Of a stretch of 62,066 bases of DNA, positions 26,699-34,686 are shown piece after piece. The translations under genes were made by a program, and so were the position numbers. The stretch is from Chitinophagales bacterium. GTDB lineage: Bacteria > Bacteroidota > Bacteroidia > Chitinophagales > Saprospiraceae. The notes below the pieces were generated by a model, which saw nothing but the letters and a program-made list of their open reading frames with translations, did not search any database and was not told the DNA's origin. The DNA lies in contig JAKSDI010000307.1 in the NCBI GenBank assembly GCA_022360175.1, positions 1-62,066 of the forward strand, read 5' to 3'. How positions within the stretch are numbered: the first letter of the stretch is position 1; every line of letters begins with the position of its first letter.

Positions 26699-27337
26699 AT
26701 GAAAAGAGTAATATTCGGAACGATACTTTTTGCTGGGCTATTTCTACTGGGAACTATGTGTTCGCCACCTTCCCATACGGAAGAGCATAGTCATCATTTA
26801 TTAGATGAAATTAGGCAACACCAATCGCCAGTAGAGTATGAAGGGCTCAGTTATGGAACCTTGGATACCTCCTATTTATTAAGTGTTCATGCTGATTTAC
26901 CAGAGGTTGAAGATTTTTTTACACAAAAAAGAGTTTCAGAAATCACTTCATTCCCATGTGCTAATTGCCATAACCAACCTTTAGAGGCAATGAAAAATGC
27001 ACAAAAAAAGGATTTAAAGAAGGCGCATTGGAACATCCATATGGCGCATGCCAGCGAAAATACAATGACATGCATTACTTGCCATGCTGAAAATAATATG
27101 AATGAATTGACTACGCTTACAGGAGAGTTAATCAAACTGGATGAAAGTTTTAAACTCTGCGGGCAATGCCATTCTACTCAATATAAAGACTGGCAGGGAG
27201 GGGCACATGGTAAGCAGATTAATGGATGGCAAACACCAAGGGCCGTAAAAACCTGTGTGAGTTGCCACAATCCACATCAACCTTCATTCCCTTCTCGTTT
27301 TCCGGCAAGGTTGAATACCAACCAATTAGGAGAATGA
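26699..27337 (+). CDS. tetrahaem cytochrome c, probable membrane-anchored electron carrier
   Basis: A 212-residue cytochrome with four CxxCH motifs at about 87-91, 125-129, 154-158 and 186-190 (CANCH, CITCH, CGQCH, CVSCH) and several extra histidines (HWNIHMAHA) for bis-His ligation. The N-terminus is hydrophobic and ends in a lipobox-like LGTMC with an atypical -1 residue. It lies between napB and an Fe-S subunit gene, so it probably carries electrons from the quinol-oxidising Fe-S/NrfD module to NapAB. No NapC-type cytochrome is present, and this gene may fill that gap (inference). Confidence 0.8.
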   Translation: MKRVIFGTILFAGLFLLGTMCSPPSHTEEHSHHLLDEIRQHQSPVEYEGLSYGTLDTSYLLSVHADLPEVEDFFTQKRVSEITSFPCANCHNQPLEAMKNAQKKDLKKAHWNIHMAHASENTMTCITCHAENNMNELTTLTGELIKLDESFKLCGQCHSTQYKDWQGGAHGKQINGWQTPRAVKTCVSCHNPHQPSFPSRFPARLNTNQLGE

Positions 27338-27355
27338 TATATAAATTCATTGACT

Positions 27356-28426
27356 ATGCTAATTGATATATTAAACGGTAAAAGAAAAATAACTGACTTT
27401 TTGCCTGTTAAGAAGACAGCAGCTTCTTCCTGCAGATGTAAGGGTGATGGAGAGGGCGGCAAGTCAAATTTGAATAAAGATGAAACCGGTGCTTATCAGC
27501 AGGTGGTCAATAAAAAAATGAGCCGCCGTAAAGCCTTTTCCGAGGTTACAAAAGGCTTATTGATCGGAGCCGGGATGGCACAGTCAGCGTGTAGTATGAC
27601 TTCAAATGATTCGGACCGCAATACTTCTCAAATGAAATGGGAAGAGTACTTTAAAAAGAACTATCGATTGATGTCCGATGAGGAAAAAGAAGCTACGGTT
27701 AATCGATTAACCAGCCTGTATGAGAAAAGAACAGGGAAACATGTAAACATAGGTACGGAGGGAGCTATTGAAAATGTGCTGTATGGCTATGCTTTTAATA
27801 TCTCTAAATGCCAGGGATATATGGATTGTGTGAATGCCTGTGTAAAAGAAAATAACCAGGATAGGAGCACTCAAATGCAGTATATCCGCATACATGAAAT
27901 AGAGAATGGGCAAATAAATTTTGAAGGGGCCGATGACAACTTTTTTCATGAAGTACCTGCTGCCGGACATTTCTATATGGGCACTCAATGCTTCCATTGT
28001 GAAAACCCACCTTGCGTTGATGTTTGCCCTGTAGGGGCTACCTGGCAGGAAGAAGATGGTATAGTAGTAATTGACTACGACTGGTGTATAGGCTGTCGTT
28101 ATTGCATGGCTGCCTGTCCCTATGATGGCAGAAGGTTTAATTGGAAAGAACCTGAAGTACCTGAAACGGAAGTTAATCTCGTTCAGCATTATTTAGGCAA
28201 TCGCTTAAGAAAGAAAGGGGTAATGGAAAAATGTACCTTTTGTGTTCAACGAAGCAGAAATGGTAAGAACCCCGCTTGTGTGGAAGCCTGCCCTACAGGG
28301 GCGCGCATTTTCGGTAATTTACTAGACCCTAATAGTCAAATCAGATGGATACTGGAAAATAAAAAGGTGTTCCGCCTAAAAGAAGATTTAGGCACTGAAC
28401 CGAAGTTCTGGTATTTCATGGATTAG
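27356..28426 (+). CDS. four-cluster ferredoxin-type subunit (NrfC/PsrB-like) of a quinol oxidoreductase module
   Basis: Starting at the ATG at 27356 (a TTG lies 6 bp upstream) it has about 356 residues. An N-terminal export-type stretch is present (SRRKAFSEVTKGLLIGAG). Four cysteine clusters follow: CQGYMDCVNACVKEN, CFHCENPPCVDVCPVGA, CIGCRYCMAACPYDGR and CTFCVQRSRNG with CVEACPTGAR, the arrangement of NrfC/PsrB/PhsB proteins. Such subunits relay electrons between an NrfD-type membrane protein and a redox partner. The NrfD-like gene lies 419 bp downstream, separated by a MITE and a GC-rich palindrome. Confidence 0.85.
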   Translation: MLIDILNGKRKITDFLPVKKTAASSCRCKGDGEGGKSNLNKDETGAYQQVVNKKMSRRKAFSEVTKGLLIGAGMAQSACSMTSNDSDRNTSQMKWEEYFKKNYRLMSDEEKEATVNRLTSLYEKRTGKHVNIGTEGAIENVLYGYAFNISKCQGYMDCVNACVKENNQDRSTQMQYIRIHEIENGQINFEGADDNFFHEVPAAGHFYMGTQCFHCENPPCVDVCPVGATWQEEDGIVVIDYDWCIGCRYCMAACPYDGRRFNWKEPEVPETEVNLVQHYLGNRLRKKGVMEKCTFCVQRSRNGKNPACVEACPTGARIFGNLLDPNSQIRWILENKKVFRLKEDLGTEPKFWYFMD

Positions 28427-28434
28427 AATATTTA

Positions 28435-28596
28435 GAGCATGTTTGGGAATTTGTTCTTTGAGACGATTTTGCCACTAATTGGCTTAAATGAGACGGGAGG
28501 ATGCGATTTTAGCCAAAGCTAAATGAGCGTTCTTCCAACAAAATATAAGCTGATTAGTGACGGAATAAGTCCGATTAATAAATCCCAAACATGCTC
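28435..28596. mobile_element. 162-bp MITE-like element, copy 1, flanked by TTA
   Basis: Inverted ends GAGCATGTTTGGGAATTT (28435 on) and the complement at 28579-28596 enclose a non-coding 162-bp element. TTA lies on both sides (28432-28434, 28597-28599), as a 3-bp target duplication would. A second copy of exactly the same length is at 33496-33657. It splits the nap gene cluster between the Fe-S and NrfD genes. The TNA-type duplication suggests mobilisation by an IS5-family (IS1031-type) transposase, by inference. Confidence 0.75.
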
Positions 28597-28646
28597 TTAA
28601 GTGCGAAGGATGAAATTTAAACAAGGAACTTGTTTGAACTTATAGA

Positions 28647-28748
28647 ACATCCCTCTCAGCCCTGTGGGCAGCTCCCGGCACTTATACCCCTCCCAGACGG
28701 GTCTTACGGTTGGAGGGGTCGGCTGAAAGCCGGGGGAGGAATAGATGT
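28647..28748. repeat. GC-rich imperfect palindrome upstream of the NrfD gene
   Basis: Nested inverted arms: ACATCCCTC (from 28647) against GGAATAGATGT (to 28748), CTCCCGGC against GCCGGGGG, and inner ACCCCTCC (28686-28693) against GGAGGGGT (28712-28719). It stands out by base composition from its AT-rich surroundings and resembles intergenic palindromic repeats of Bacteroidota. It may act as an RNA hairpin in the nap transcript. Confidence 0.5.
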
Positions 28749-28845
28749 TAAGGTACTAAGAAAGATGATTTAATGTTCTGATTTTTAGTGCCTTAATAAG
28801 GAAAGTTTAAACCAATTCAAGCTCAAAGTAGAACATCATACTCGT

Positions 28846-30060
28846 ATGAGGCAATTAAAAATATTTAGTCGATTTCTTAAAGACGGGCTTAATATAGCCA
28901 TCAAAGGTAATTCAGCCTATCACATTTGGATGGGACTGCTAACGCTATTAATGCTGGCAGCCACTTATGCATATTCGATCCAAATCAAAGAAGGATTGAT
29001 CGTCACAGGCATGAATGATCGTATCAGTTGGGGTTTATACATCTCTAACTTTACCTTTTTGGTTGGTGTCGCAGCAGCAGCAGTTATGCTTATTTTGCCC
29101 ACATACGTATTAAAAGATGTAAATTTTAAACAAGCAGTATTGATTGGTGAAGGGCTGGCCGTAGCTGCTCTATTAATGTGTTTGGCTTTTGTTGTGATTG
29201 ATCTTGGAGGACCAGCAAGAGCCTGGCATCTGATACCTAAAGTGGGGTATTTCAATTTCCCTAATTCAATGCTCGCGTGGGATGTGATTGTCCTGAACGG
29301 TTACCTCGTCCTTAATATCACAATTCCGCTTTACATATTATTTTGCCATTACAAAGGAATTGAGCCGAATAGAAAAGTTTATTTACCAGGGGTATTTATA
29401 TCTGTATTCTGGGCAGTAGGTATTCATTTGGTGACGGCATTCTTGTATGCCGGGCTTCCTGCTCGTCCGTTTTGGAACTCTTCTTTACTGGGCCCCAGGT
29501 TCCTGGCTTCTGCTTTTGCCGCAGGCCCTGCTCTTATTATTCTAATTCTGGAATTTATAAGAAGGCATTCTGATTTTAAAGTGTCTAATACCACTTTGCG
29601 GAAAATAGCTTTGATTGTAACAGTTGCAGCTCAAATCAACCTTATTATGTTATTTTCTGAGCTATTTAAAGAATTTTATGCACCTACTCATCATAGCCAA
29701 AGTGCTACCTATCTTTTCTTTGGATTAGAAGGCAAGAATAGCCTGGTGCCCTGGATATGGACGGGAATTATCTTTAATATCTGCGCTACGGTCATGCTGA
29801 CCTTCCATTTTATTCGCAACAATTTTGCTTATATGAGCCTTGCTTGTGGACTCTTGTTTGTTGGTATCTGGATTGAGAAGGGACTGGGCTTGATCGTTCC
29901 TGGATTTATACCCGGCCCCTGGGGGAAAATTGTAGAATATTCGCCTAGTTGGATTGAAATCATTATTACGGTTGGTGTATGGGCAATGGGGGCATTTATC
30001 TTTACCATACTGGCTAAAGTAGCAATAGCTGTTGAAACAGGTAAATTGAGATTTTCATAA
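28846..30060 (+). CDS. NrfD/PsrC-like polytopic membrane subunit (quinol oxidation)
   Basis: A 404-residue integral membrane protein with about ten hydrophobic helices, starting MRQLKIFSRFLKDGLNIAIKG. The early GLYISNFTFLVGVAAAAVML and WHLIPKVGYFNFPNSMLAWD phrases are typical of the NrfD family. NrfD proteins oxidise quinol at the membrane and pass electrons to a ferredoxin-type partner, here the 27356 product. With the two cytochromes and NapA this makes a complete quinol-to-nitrate route without NapC. The intervening 419 bp contain a MITE and a palindrome, so the gene may depend on its own promoter. Confidence 0.88.
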   Translation: MRQLKIFSRFLKDGLNIAIKGNSAYHIWMGLLTLLMLAATYAYSIQIKEGLIVTGMNDRISWGLYISNFTFLVGVAAAAVMLILPTYVLKDVNFKQAVLIGEGLAVAALLMCLAFVVIDLGGPARAWHLIPKVGYFNFPNSMLAWDVIVLNGYLVLNITIPLYILFCHYKGIEPNRKVYLPGVFISVFWAVGIHLVTAFLYAGLPARPFWNSSLLGPRFLASAFAAGPALIILILEFIRRHSDFKVSNTTLRKIALIVTVAAQINLIMLFSELFKEFYAPTHHSQSATYLFFGLEGKNSLVPWIWTGIIFNICATVMLTFHFIRNNFAYMSLACGLLFVGIWIEKGLGLIVPGFIPGPWGKIVEYSPSWIEIIITVGVWAMGAFIFTILAKVAIAVETGKLRFS

Positions 30061-30105
30061 GGATAGTAAAACGCAAAAGCTTGGAAATCATTTGTATTCG
30101 TTAAA

Positions 30106-30148
30106 TCGGACAAATTTGTCTTTTTTTAAGAAAAATCATTTATCTTTG
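30106..30148 (+). promoter_or_regulatory. promoter and operator of the Rrf2-type regulator gene
   Basis: TCGGACAAATTTGTC (30106-30120) contains the perfect palindrome GACAAATTTGTC, overlapping a TTTG (30115-30118) that serves as the -33 element. The -7 element TATCTTTG is at 30141-30148, 22 bp on. The 9-mer TCGGACAAA recurs inverted at 30631-30639 upstream of the RIC gene. A repressor here would block the polymerase; autoregulation by the Rrf2 protein is the likely reading. Confidence 0.65.
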
Positions 30149-30169
30149 CTTCGTAAAATGGATTAAAAT

Positions 30170-30604
30170 ATGTTTTCCAAGGCGTGTGAGTATGGGATAA
30201 GGGCAATCATTCATATTGCCCATCAATCGCAAAAAGGTAATCGGGTAAGCTTGAAAGAGGTAGCGAAAGCCATTGATTCTCCTGTGGCATTCACAGCAAA
30301 GATATTACAGGCATTGGCAAAAGATGAATTAATTGTTTCTACAAAAGGAGCAAACGGAGGATATGAAATTCCGAGCGATCAATTATCCAAAGTAAGCTTA
30401 AGAGATGTTGTGAAATCAATAGATGGAGATAACATATACAATGGATGTGGCTTGGGCTTAAAAGGATGTAATGAGAAAAAGCCTTGTCCCGTACACTACC
30501 AGTTCAAAGCAGTAAGGGATGATTTGAAGAAAATGTTGGAAACTACGACTATTCAGGATTTGGCATTAGGCCTAAATCAGGGGATAGCGTTCTTAAAACG
30601 GTAA
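30170..30604 (+). CDS. Rrf2-family Fe-S transcriptional regulator (NsrR/IscR-like)
   Basis: A 144-residue winged-helix regulator. The N-terminal MFSKACEYGIRAIIHIA and the recognition region VAFTAKILQALAKDELI are characteristic, and three cysteines in CGLGLKGCNEKKPCPVH would bind an Fe-S cluster. In many bacteria such NsrR-type proteins derepress NO-detoxification genes when NO destroys the cluster. The next genes, RIC and a truncated haemoglobin, are classic members of that response, and both this gene and RIC have the TCGGACAAA motif upstream. Confidence 0.85.
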   Translation: MFSKACEYGIRAIIHIAHQSQKGNRVSLKEVAKAIDSPVAFTAKILQALAKDELIVSTKGANGGYEIPSDQLSKVSLRDVVKSIDGDNIYNGCGLGLKGCNEKKPCPVHYQFKAVRDDLKKMLETTTIQDLALGLNQGIAFLKR

Positions 30605-30621
30605 ATTTTTTTGTACTTAAA

Positions 30622-30639
30622 GCGGATGTTTTTGTCCGA
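30622..30639 (+). promoter_or_regulatory. candidate Rrf2/NsrR operator upstream of RIC
   Basis: GCGGATGTTTTTGTCCGA has CGGA/TCCG arms. Its right half TTTGTCCGA (30631-30639) is the exact complement of the TCGGACAAA found in the promoter at 30106. It lies 17 bp before the RIC start. Confidence 0.5.
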
Positions 30640-30655
30640 ATAAAAATATTAAACC

Positions 30656-31384
30656 ATGAGTATCACAAAAAATAGTATAGTCGGAGAAGTGGTCGCAATG
30701 GATTATCATGCAGCTTCTGTATTTAAATCTCATAATATAGACTTCTGTTGCAAAGGTGGCAGAAGTATTGAAGAAGTGTGCCAAAGCAAGAATATGAATG
30801 CAGATGAATTGGTTGGTGAGCTGAATGAAGCCCTACAAAAAAATGAATCTTCTGCTCCCGATTTTCAATCATGGGATATGGATTTACTTGCGGATTACAT
30901 TGAAAAAAAGCATCATCGCTATGTAGAACAAAAAATTCCAGAACTGAAAGCATACTTAAATAAGTTGGTAAAGGTTCACGGACAGCGGCATCCAGAACTT
31001 TTTGATATTGAAATGTTATTTACTGCTTCTGCTCATGAGCTATTGTCGCACATGAAAAAGGAGGAAACAATATTATTCCCTTATGTACGACAAATGAAAG
31101 AAAGCCAGAGTGAATCCTCAGGCCTGAAGCAAGTACCTTTTGGTAGCGTGCAAAACCCCATCCGTATGATGATGCACGAACACGATAATGAAGGAGAACG
31201 ATTTAGAAAAATTGCTCTGTTGAGCAACAATTATACACCTCCGGGAGATGCATGTACTACTTATCGAGTAGCATTTGCAATGCTCAAGGAATTTGAGGAA
31301 GACCTGCATCTGCATATCCATCTTGAGAATAATATTTTATTCCCAAAAGCAGTAGAGCTGGAAAAAAGATCAAGCCTCGCTTAA
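30656..31384 (+). CDS. RIC-family di-iron protein for repair of Fe-S centres (ScdA/YtfE type)
   Basis: A 242-residue protein with an N-terminal DUF542 domain, including the diagnostic IDFCCKGGRSIEEVC (about 25-40), and a hemerythrin-like domain (about 80-235). Candidate di-iron ligands are seen in KKHHRYVEQ, HMKKEETILFPYV, MMHEHDNEGERF and HLHIHLENNILFP. RIC proteins restore Fe-S clusters damaged by NO or peroxide. The gene follows the Rrf2 regulator after 51 bp and precedes a truncated haemoglobin. A second, atypical relative is encoded at 54177. Confidence 0.92.
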   Translation: MSITKNSIVGEVVAMDYHAASVFKSHNIDFCCKGGRSIEEVCQSKNMNADELVGELNEALQKNESSAPDFQSWDMDLLADYIEKKHHRYVEQKIPELKAYLNKLVKVHGQRHPELFDIEMLFTASAHELLSHMKKEETILFPYVRQMKESQSESSGLKQVPFGSVQNPIRMMMHEHDNEGERFRKIALLSNNYTPPGDACTTYRVAFAMLKEFEEDLHLHIHLENNILFPKAVELEKRSSLA

Positions 31385-31480
31385 TAAATGTACTGATTGA
31401 AGTTGTTTAAAGATTAGGGTGATAGCTTTGAGTTATTGTGAGTAGTTTTTGAACAACTTCAATTCTAATGACAGGTAGCT

Positions 31481-31909
31481 ATGAAAAAAGTAGAACTTGA
31501 TTCTAGAGAAAATGTAAACCTTCTGGTACGTACCTTTTATGATAAGGTCCAGAAGGATGAGCTGATAGGGCCAATCTTTAATCGTCAAATTGAAGACTGG
31601 GAAGAACACTATGAACGACTCACTGATTTTTGGGAGACGAACTTACTTTTTATTAGAAGATACAAGGGGAACCCAGTCGTTGCACACAACAAAGTGGATA
31701 AAGCTAATGACCACAGTATTACTCAGGTGCATTTTGGTCGTTGGTTACAATTGTGGTTTGAGACACTCAACGACTTATTTACAGGAGATAATGCAGAATT
31801 AGCAAAGAGAAGAGCAAGAAATATGTCTACTCATATGTTCATGAAAATGTATGCCGAACGTGAACGGATAGAAAAAGGAAGAAACAAATCTGATTTACCC
31901 ATTATCTAG
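31481..31909 (+). CDS. group 3 truncated haemoglobin
   Basis: A 142-residue globin. DWEEHYERLTDFWE matches the B/E-helix region of group 3 truncated haemoglobins, and the histidine in TQVHFGRWLQLWFETL is the expected proximal haem ligand. Group 3 proteins bind oxygen and NO and are often part of NO or microaerobic responses. It sits 96 bp after RIC, completing a regulator-RIC-globin group. That gap may hold a separate promoter, but I see no clear operator. Confidence 0.85.
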   Translation: MKKVELDSRENVNLLVRTFYDKVQKDELIGPIFNRQIEDWEEHYERLTDFWETNLLFIRRYKGNPVVAHNKVDKANDHSITQVHFGRWLQLWFETLNDLFTGDNAELAKRRARNMSTHMFMKMYAERERIEKGRNKSDLPII

Positions 31910-31985
31910 GTTTTAAGAGAGCATTACCTTATAGTAAGATGCAAGTGTGTTTTATTATCTTAGAGGATAATCAAAAGAAAAACTC

Positions 31986-32711
31986 ATGCGTCTACAACTC
32001 AAAACCATTTACCTGAGCATTCTTTTCTGTGTAGCTACACTGCTTACTTTCGCTCAAACAGAAGACCATACCATTAAGGTGACAGGCTCTTCAACTGTAA
32101 ATGTTTCCCCAAATGAGATCATTATCAAAGTACAGTATCAGGAATACTTTGATGGAGATGAAAGAGAAGAGAATCGAGTAACGATTGACCAGATTGAGGC
32201 AAAAGTTCTGAAGGCATTGGGGAAGGCCAGAATAGAAGATGATAAAATTACGCTAGGTGGAATTAGTGTTGTACGGCCTAGCATTTATAGAAATAATGAG
32301 CGCGTATTTCTGAAACGCCGCCTGAATAAATCTCTTTTTATTTGTGTGGTAGATACGGATCAATTACTAAAAGTAGTCAGAGCTTTGGAGGAGGCACAAT
32401 TAATGGATGAAGTAATCACCATTTTCGAAATTGTGGAAACCAAACACACGGATATTGAAGATTTCAAGAAACAGGTGAAGATTGATGCTTTCAAGGATGC
32501 TGTAGAAAAAGCTAACTTAATTCTTTCTACCTCTGAGCAGCAAGTAGGGGATGTAATAAATGTCAAAGAATACAAGCCTTATCAACAACCAAATCCTATG
32601 GAGTTCTCTCCATCTACTTATGAAGTAGCAGAAACGCCAAGCAGTCAAATCAGTGGCTTTAAACCAATACAGGTGACATATAGAATAGAGGTGGTGTTTG
32701 AAATAGAATAG
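31986..32711 (+). CDS. periplasmic SIMPL-domain (DUF541) protein
   Basis: A 241-residue exported protein (signal peptide ending LTFAQ near residue 24). The mature start TIKVTGSSTVNVSPNEIIIK is the hallmark of SIMPL/DUF541 proteins, followed by an alternating helix-strand pattern and a C-terminal ITVTYRIEV-like strand. The family forms barrel-shaped oligomers and has no defined enzymatic role. It is convergent with the K+ channel gene. Confidence 0.8.
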   Translation: MRLQLKTIYLSILFCVATLLTFAQTEDHTIKVTGSSTVNVSPNEIIIKVQYQEYFDGDEREENRVTIDQIEAKVLKALGKARIEDDKITLGGISVVRPSIYRNNERVFLKRRLNKSLFICVVDTDQLLKVVRALEEAQLMDEVITIFEIVETKHTDIEDFKKQVKIDAFKDAVEKANLILSTSEQQVGDVINVKEYKPYQQPNPMEFSPSTYEVAETPSSQISGFKPIQVTYRIEVVFEIE

Positions 32712-32764
32712 CAGTGTGCTGTATTCCCTTGGAAGGGCTGGAGGACGAAATCATTTCCTTCGCC

Positions 32765-33439
32765 CTAATTATTGTCATCAGAAGTGTTTTGAAGCATTAA
32801 AAACTTACCAATGATTATAGCTACTATAATCGCCAGGTACAGCTGTCCGGAAATGCTTAAGAGAATCGAAAATGATTTGGCAAGAGGATGAATGGGGGTG
32901 ATGTCTCCATAACCAACAGTCGTTAAAGTGATGAAGCTGAAATAAATGTAATCGTAATAGCTCGTTTCGACTGGAATCTTAAACGCTGTAGGCGATAATT
33001 GGCTGATCAATGAAATGAAAGGAGTCGCTACTACCCCTAGTATTAAATAACCACATACACATGCATATACATCATTTAAAGTGATTTCACCTTTTCTTAA
33101 AATGTATTGCAGGATCTTTACAAAAACGAAACTGAAAAAAGCCAGAGATAATATGGCATTTATTAAGCCAAACTCTCCAGAGTGCTGACTAAATAAAAAC
33201 GCAGTATACAAGATAGCTCCCAGTACAAATAATATAAAAAGCTCCTTATAATTTGAAGAGGTGAATATGGCTGCCATCAAGATTACTACCCCATAAGTAA
33301 TATTCATTAATGGTAAGGTATATTGAAACTCAACCGCAAATGGAGGCAAAACAATCAATATTACCATACTGACTAGTAAGAACAAATAATTGGGCTCGTT
33401 GAAATAATGGCGGATTAAAGCTTTTAAATATTTACTCAT
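32765..33439 (-). CDS. two-pore-domain-like potassium channel family protein
   Basis: A 224-residue membrane protein with about five or six hydrophobic helices. The selectivity filter [18 protein letters not shown] near the C-terminus is that of K+ channels. The C-terminus stops soon after the last helix, so there is no RCK/TrkA domain to gate it. It is transcribed away from the neighbouring MITE. Confidence 0.85.
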   Translation of the reverse strand: MSKYLKALIRHYFNEPNYLFLLVSMVILIVLPPFAVEFQYTLPLMNITYGVVILMAAIFTSSNYKELFILFVLGAILYTAFLFSQHSGEFGLINAILSLAFFSFVFVKILQYILRKGEITLNDVYACVCGYLILGVVATPFISLISQLSPTAFKIPVETSYYDYIYFSFITLTTVGYGDITPIHPLAKSFSILLSISGQLYLAIIVAIIIGKFLMLQNTSDDNN

Positions 33440-33495
33440 ATTAATATTAAAGGGTAACCTTTTATTAAATTCTAGTATTACTAAGTAGAACCTTA

Positions 33496-33657
33496 GAGCG
33501 TGTTTGGGAATTTGTTCTTTGAGACGATTTTGCCACTAATAGGCTTAGGTGAGGCGGAAGGTTACGATTTTAGCCTAAGCTAAATGAGTGTTCTTCCAAC
33601 AAAATATAAGCCAATTAGTGACAAAATAAGTCCGATTAATAAATCCCAAACATGCTC
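33496..33657. mobile_element. 162-bp MITE-like element, copy 2, flanked by TTA
   Basis: Same length, ends and order as 28435-28596, with scattered substitutions (for example GAGCGTG in place of GAGCATG at the left end). TTA flanks both ends (33493-33495, 33658-33660). Its right end is only 19-22 bp from the start codon of the gene at 33680, so that gene's promoter must lie within or beyond the element. Confidence 0.75.
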
Positions 33658-33679
33658 TTAACTAAAACCCAGTAAAATT

Positions 33680-34507
33680 ATGAATAATTGCCCAGACCGC
33701 CCTGCGGTTCCTGCTGGAGCCTTAGCTCCCACTACAAATGCTATGCTAGAATTTGACGGCTATTGGTGGTGGACCAATTACCCCTTTAATATTTCCGGCT
33801 CAGGTTATTGGTTTAATGGTCAACAGTGGGATCCCCGTTTAGCTACTGTAGATGGAGAAGGACTACACCTAAAAATGCAACAAACCTTTATACCAGGAGC
33901 ACCTCAGAAGCAATGGTCTTCTATAGAGATTGTCCTCTGGGGAGAGGTAGCAGGAAATCCCAATAATCCAGGTACTCCTCCTGCTCGTTCTTATCCAGGA
34001 TTTGGCACTTATTTGGTAGCAGCAAAGAATCCTAACGGTACTTTTAACGATATTGCTAATAACTGCTGTTTTGGTGCATTTACATATCAATTTGATGAAG
34101 ATGGAAGTATTACAAACAAACACAGAGAATTGGATATGCTGGAGTGTAGCCGTTGGGGAAATTTGAGCGATCCTACCAATGCGCAATTTACGCTACAACC
34201 CTGGCAGCCTTCGGGCAATGTACATCGGATCACCTTAAAAGATAATGGTGAAATCACATTAGTAATGCATTGGAAAGCAGCTAATGAACCTGTGATATTT
34301 GACGTTTATTACGGACAATATAGCCTTAACAACTTGCCTGCAACACCAGATGTCACCTGGACAACGGCCCCTTCTCAGAATACATATATCCCTAATGAAG
34401 GATGTCAGACTTTCCACATGAATTTATGGCGCCAACCTCCTTCTTCTGTTACACCTGGTGCGGATCAGGAAGTTATTATTACCAGCTTTGAATTTCAATC
34501 AGCTTAA
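33680..34507 (+). CDS. GH16-like (concanavalin A-fold) protein without signal peptide
   Basis: A 275-residue protein with many aromatic residues and beta strands. The phrase KHRELDMLECSRWG resembles the ExDxxE active-site strand of GH16 laminarinase-type enzymes; GYWWWTNYPFNISG and FHMNLWRQPP would flank the sugar cleft. GH16 enzymes cut beta-1,3/1,4 glucans or galactans. Unlike most relatives it starts MNNCPDRPAVPAG, with no export signal and no T9SS domain, so it would remain cytoplasmic unless the true start was lost to the MITE insertion just upstream. A terminator follows at 34581. Confidence 0.55.
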   Translation: MNNCPDRPAVPAGALAPTTNAMLEFDGYWWWTNYPFNISGSGYWFNGQQWDPRLATVDGEGLHLKMQQTFIPGAPQKQWSSIEIVLWGEVAGNPNNPGTPPARSYPGFGTYLVAAKNPNGTFNDIANNCCFGAFTYQFDEDGSITNKHRELDMLECSRWGNLSDPTNAQFTLQPWQPSGNVHRITLKDNGEITLVMHWKAANEPVIFDVYYGQYSLNNLPATPDVTWTTAPSQNTYIPNEGCQTFHMNLWRQPPSSVTPGADQEVIITSFEFQSA

Positions 34508-34580
34508 AGCAAACAATGATTTGTAGTGATTTTATAAAATCACCACAGGAGATAAAAGAAACACCAATAAAAGGAGAAAG

Positions 34581-34617
34581 CAACTGCTACTGAAATGACG
34601 GTAGTGGTTGTTTTTTT
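34581..34617 (+). terminator. rho-independent terminator after the GH16-like gene
   Basis: CAACTGCTACTG (34581-34592) pairs with CGGTAGTGGTTG (34599-34610), including G-U pairs, and seven Ts follow. It isolates the next promoter at 34625. Confidence 0.8.
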
Positions 34618-34624
34618 ATGTAGT

Positions 34625-34649
34625 GCATCATTTTTCTAATTCTTCGTCT
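34625..34649 (+). promoter_or_regulatory. ECF-type promoter P1
   Basis: GCATCATTTTT (34625-34635) and CGTCT (34645-34649), starts 20 bp apart. CGTC is the usual ECF -10 core. The same pair with the same spacing occurs at 36032, 38013 and 42566. The downstream AGTAAGTA is also shared with P2. It drives the flavoprotein gene at 34687. Confidence 0.75.
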
Positions 34650-34686
34650 GAGTAAGTAAAAGGATATAAAAACAAAGAATTAGAAG

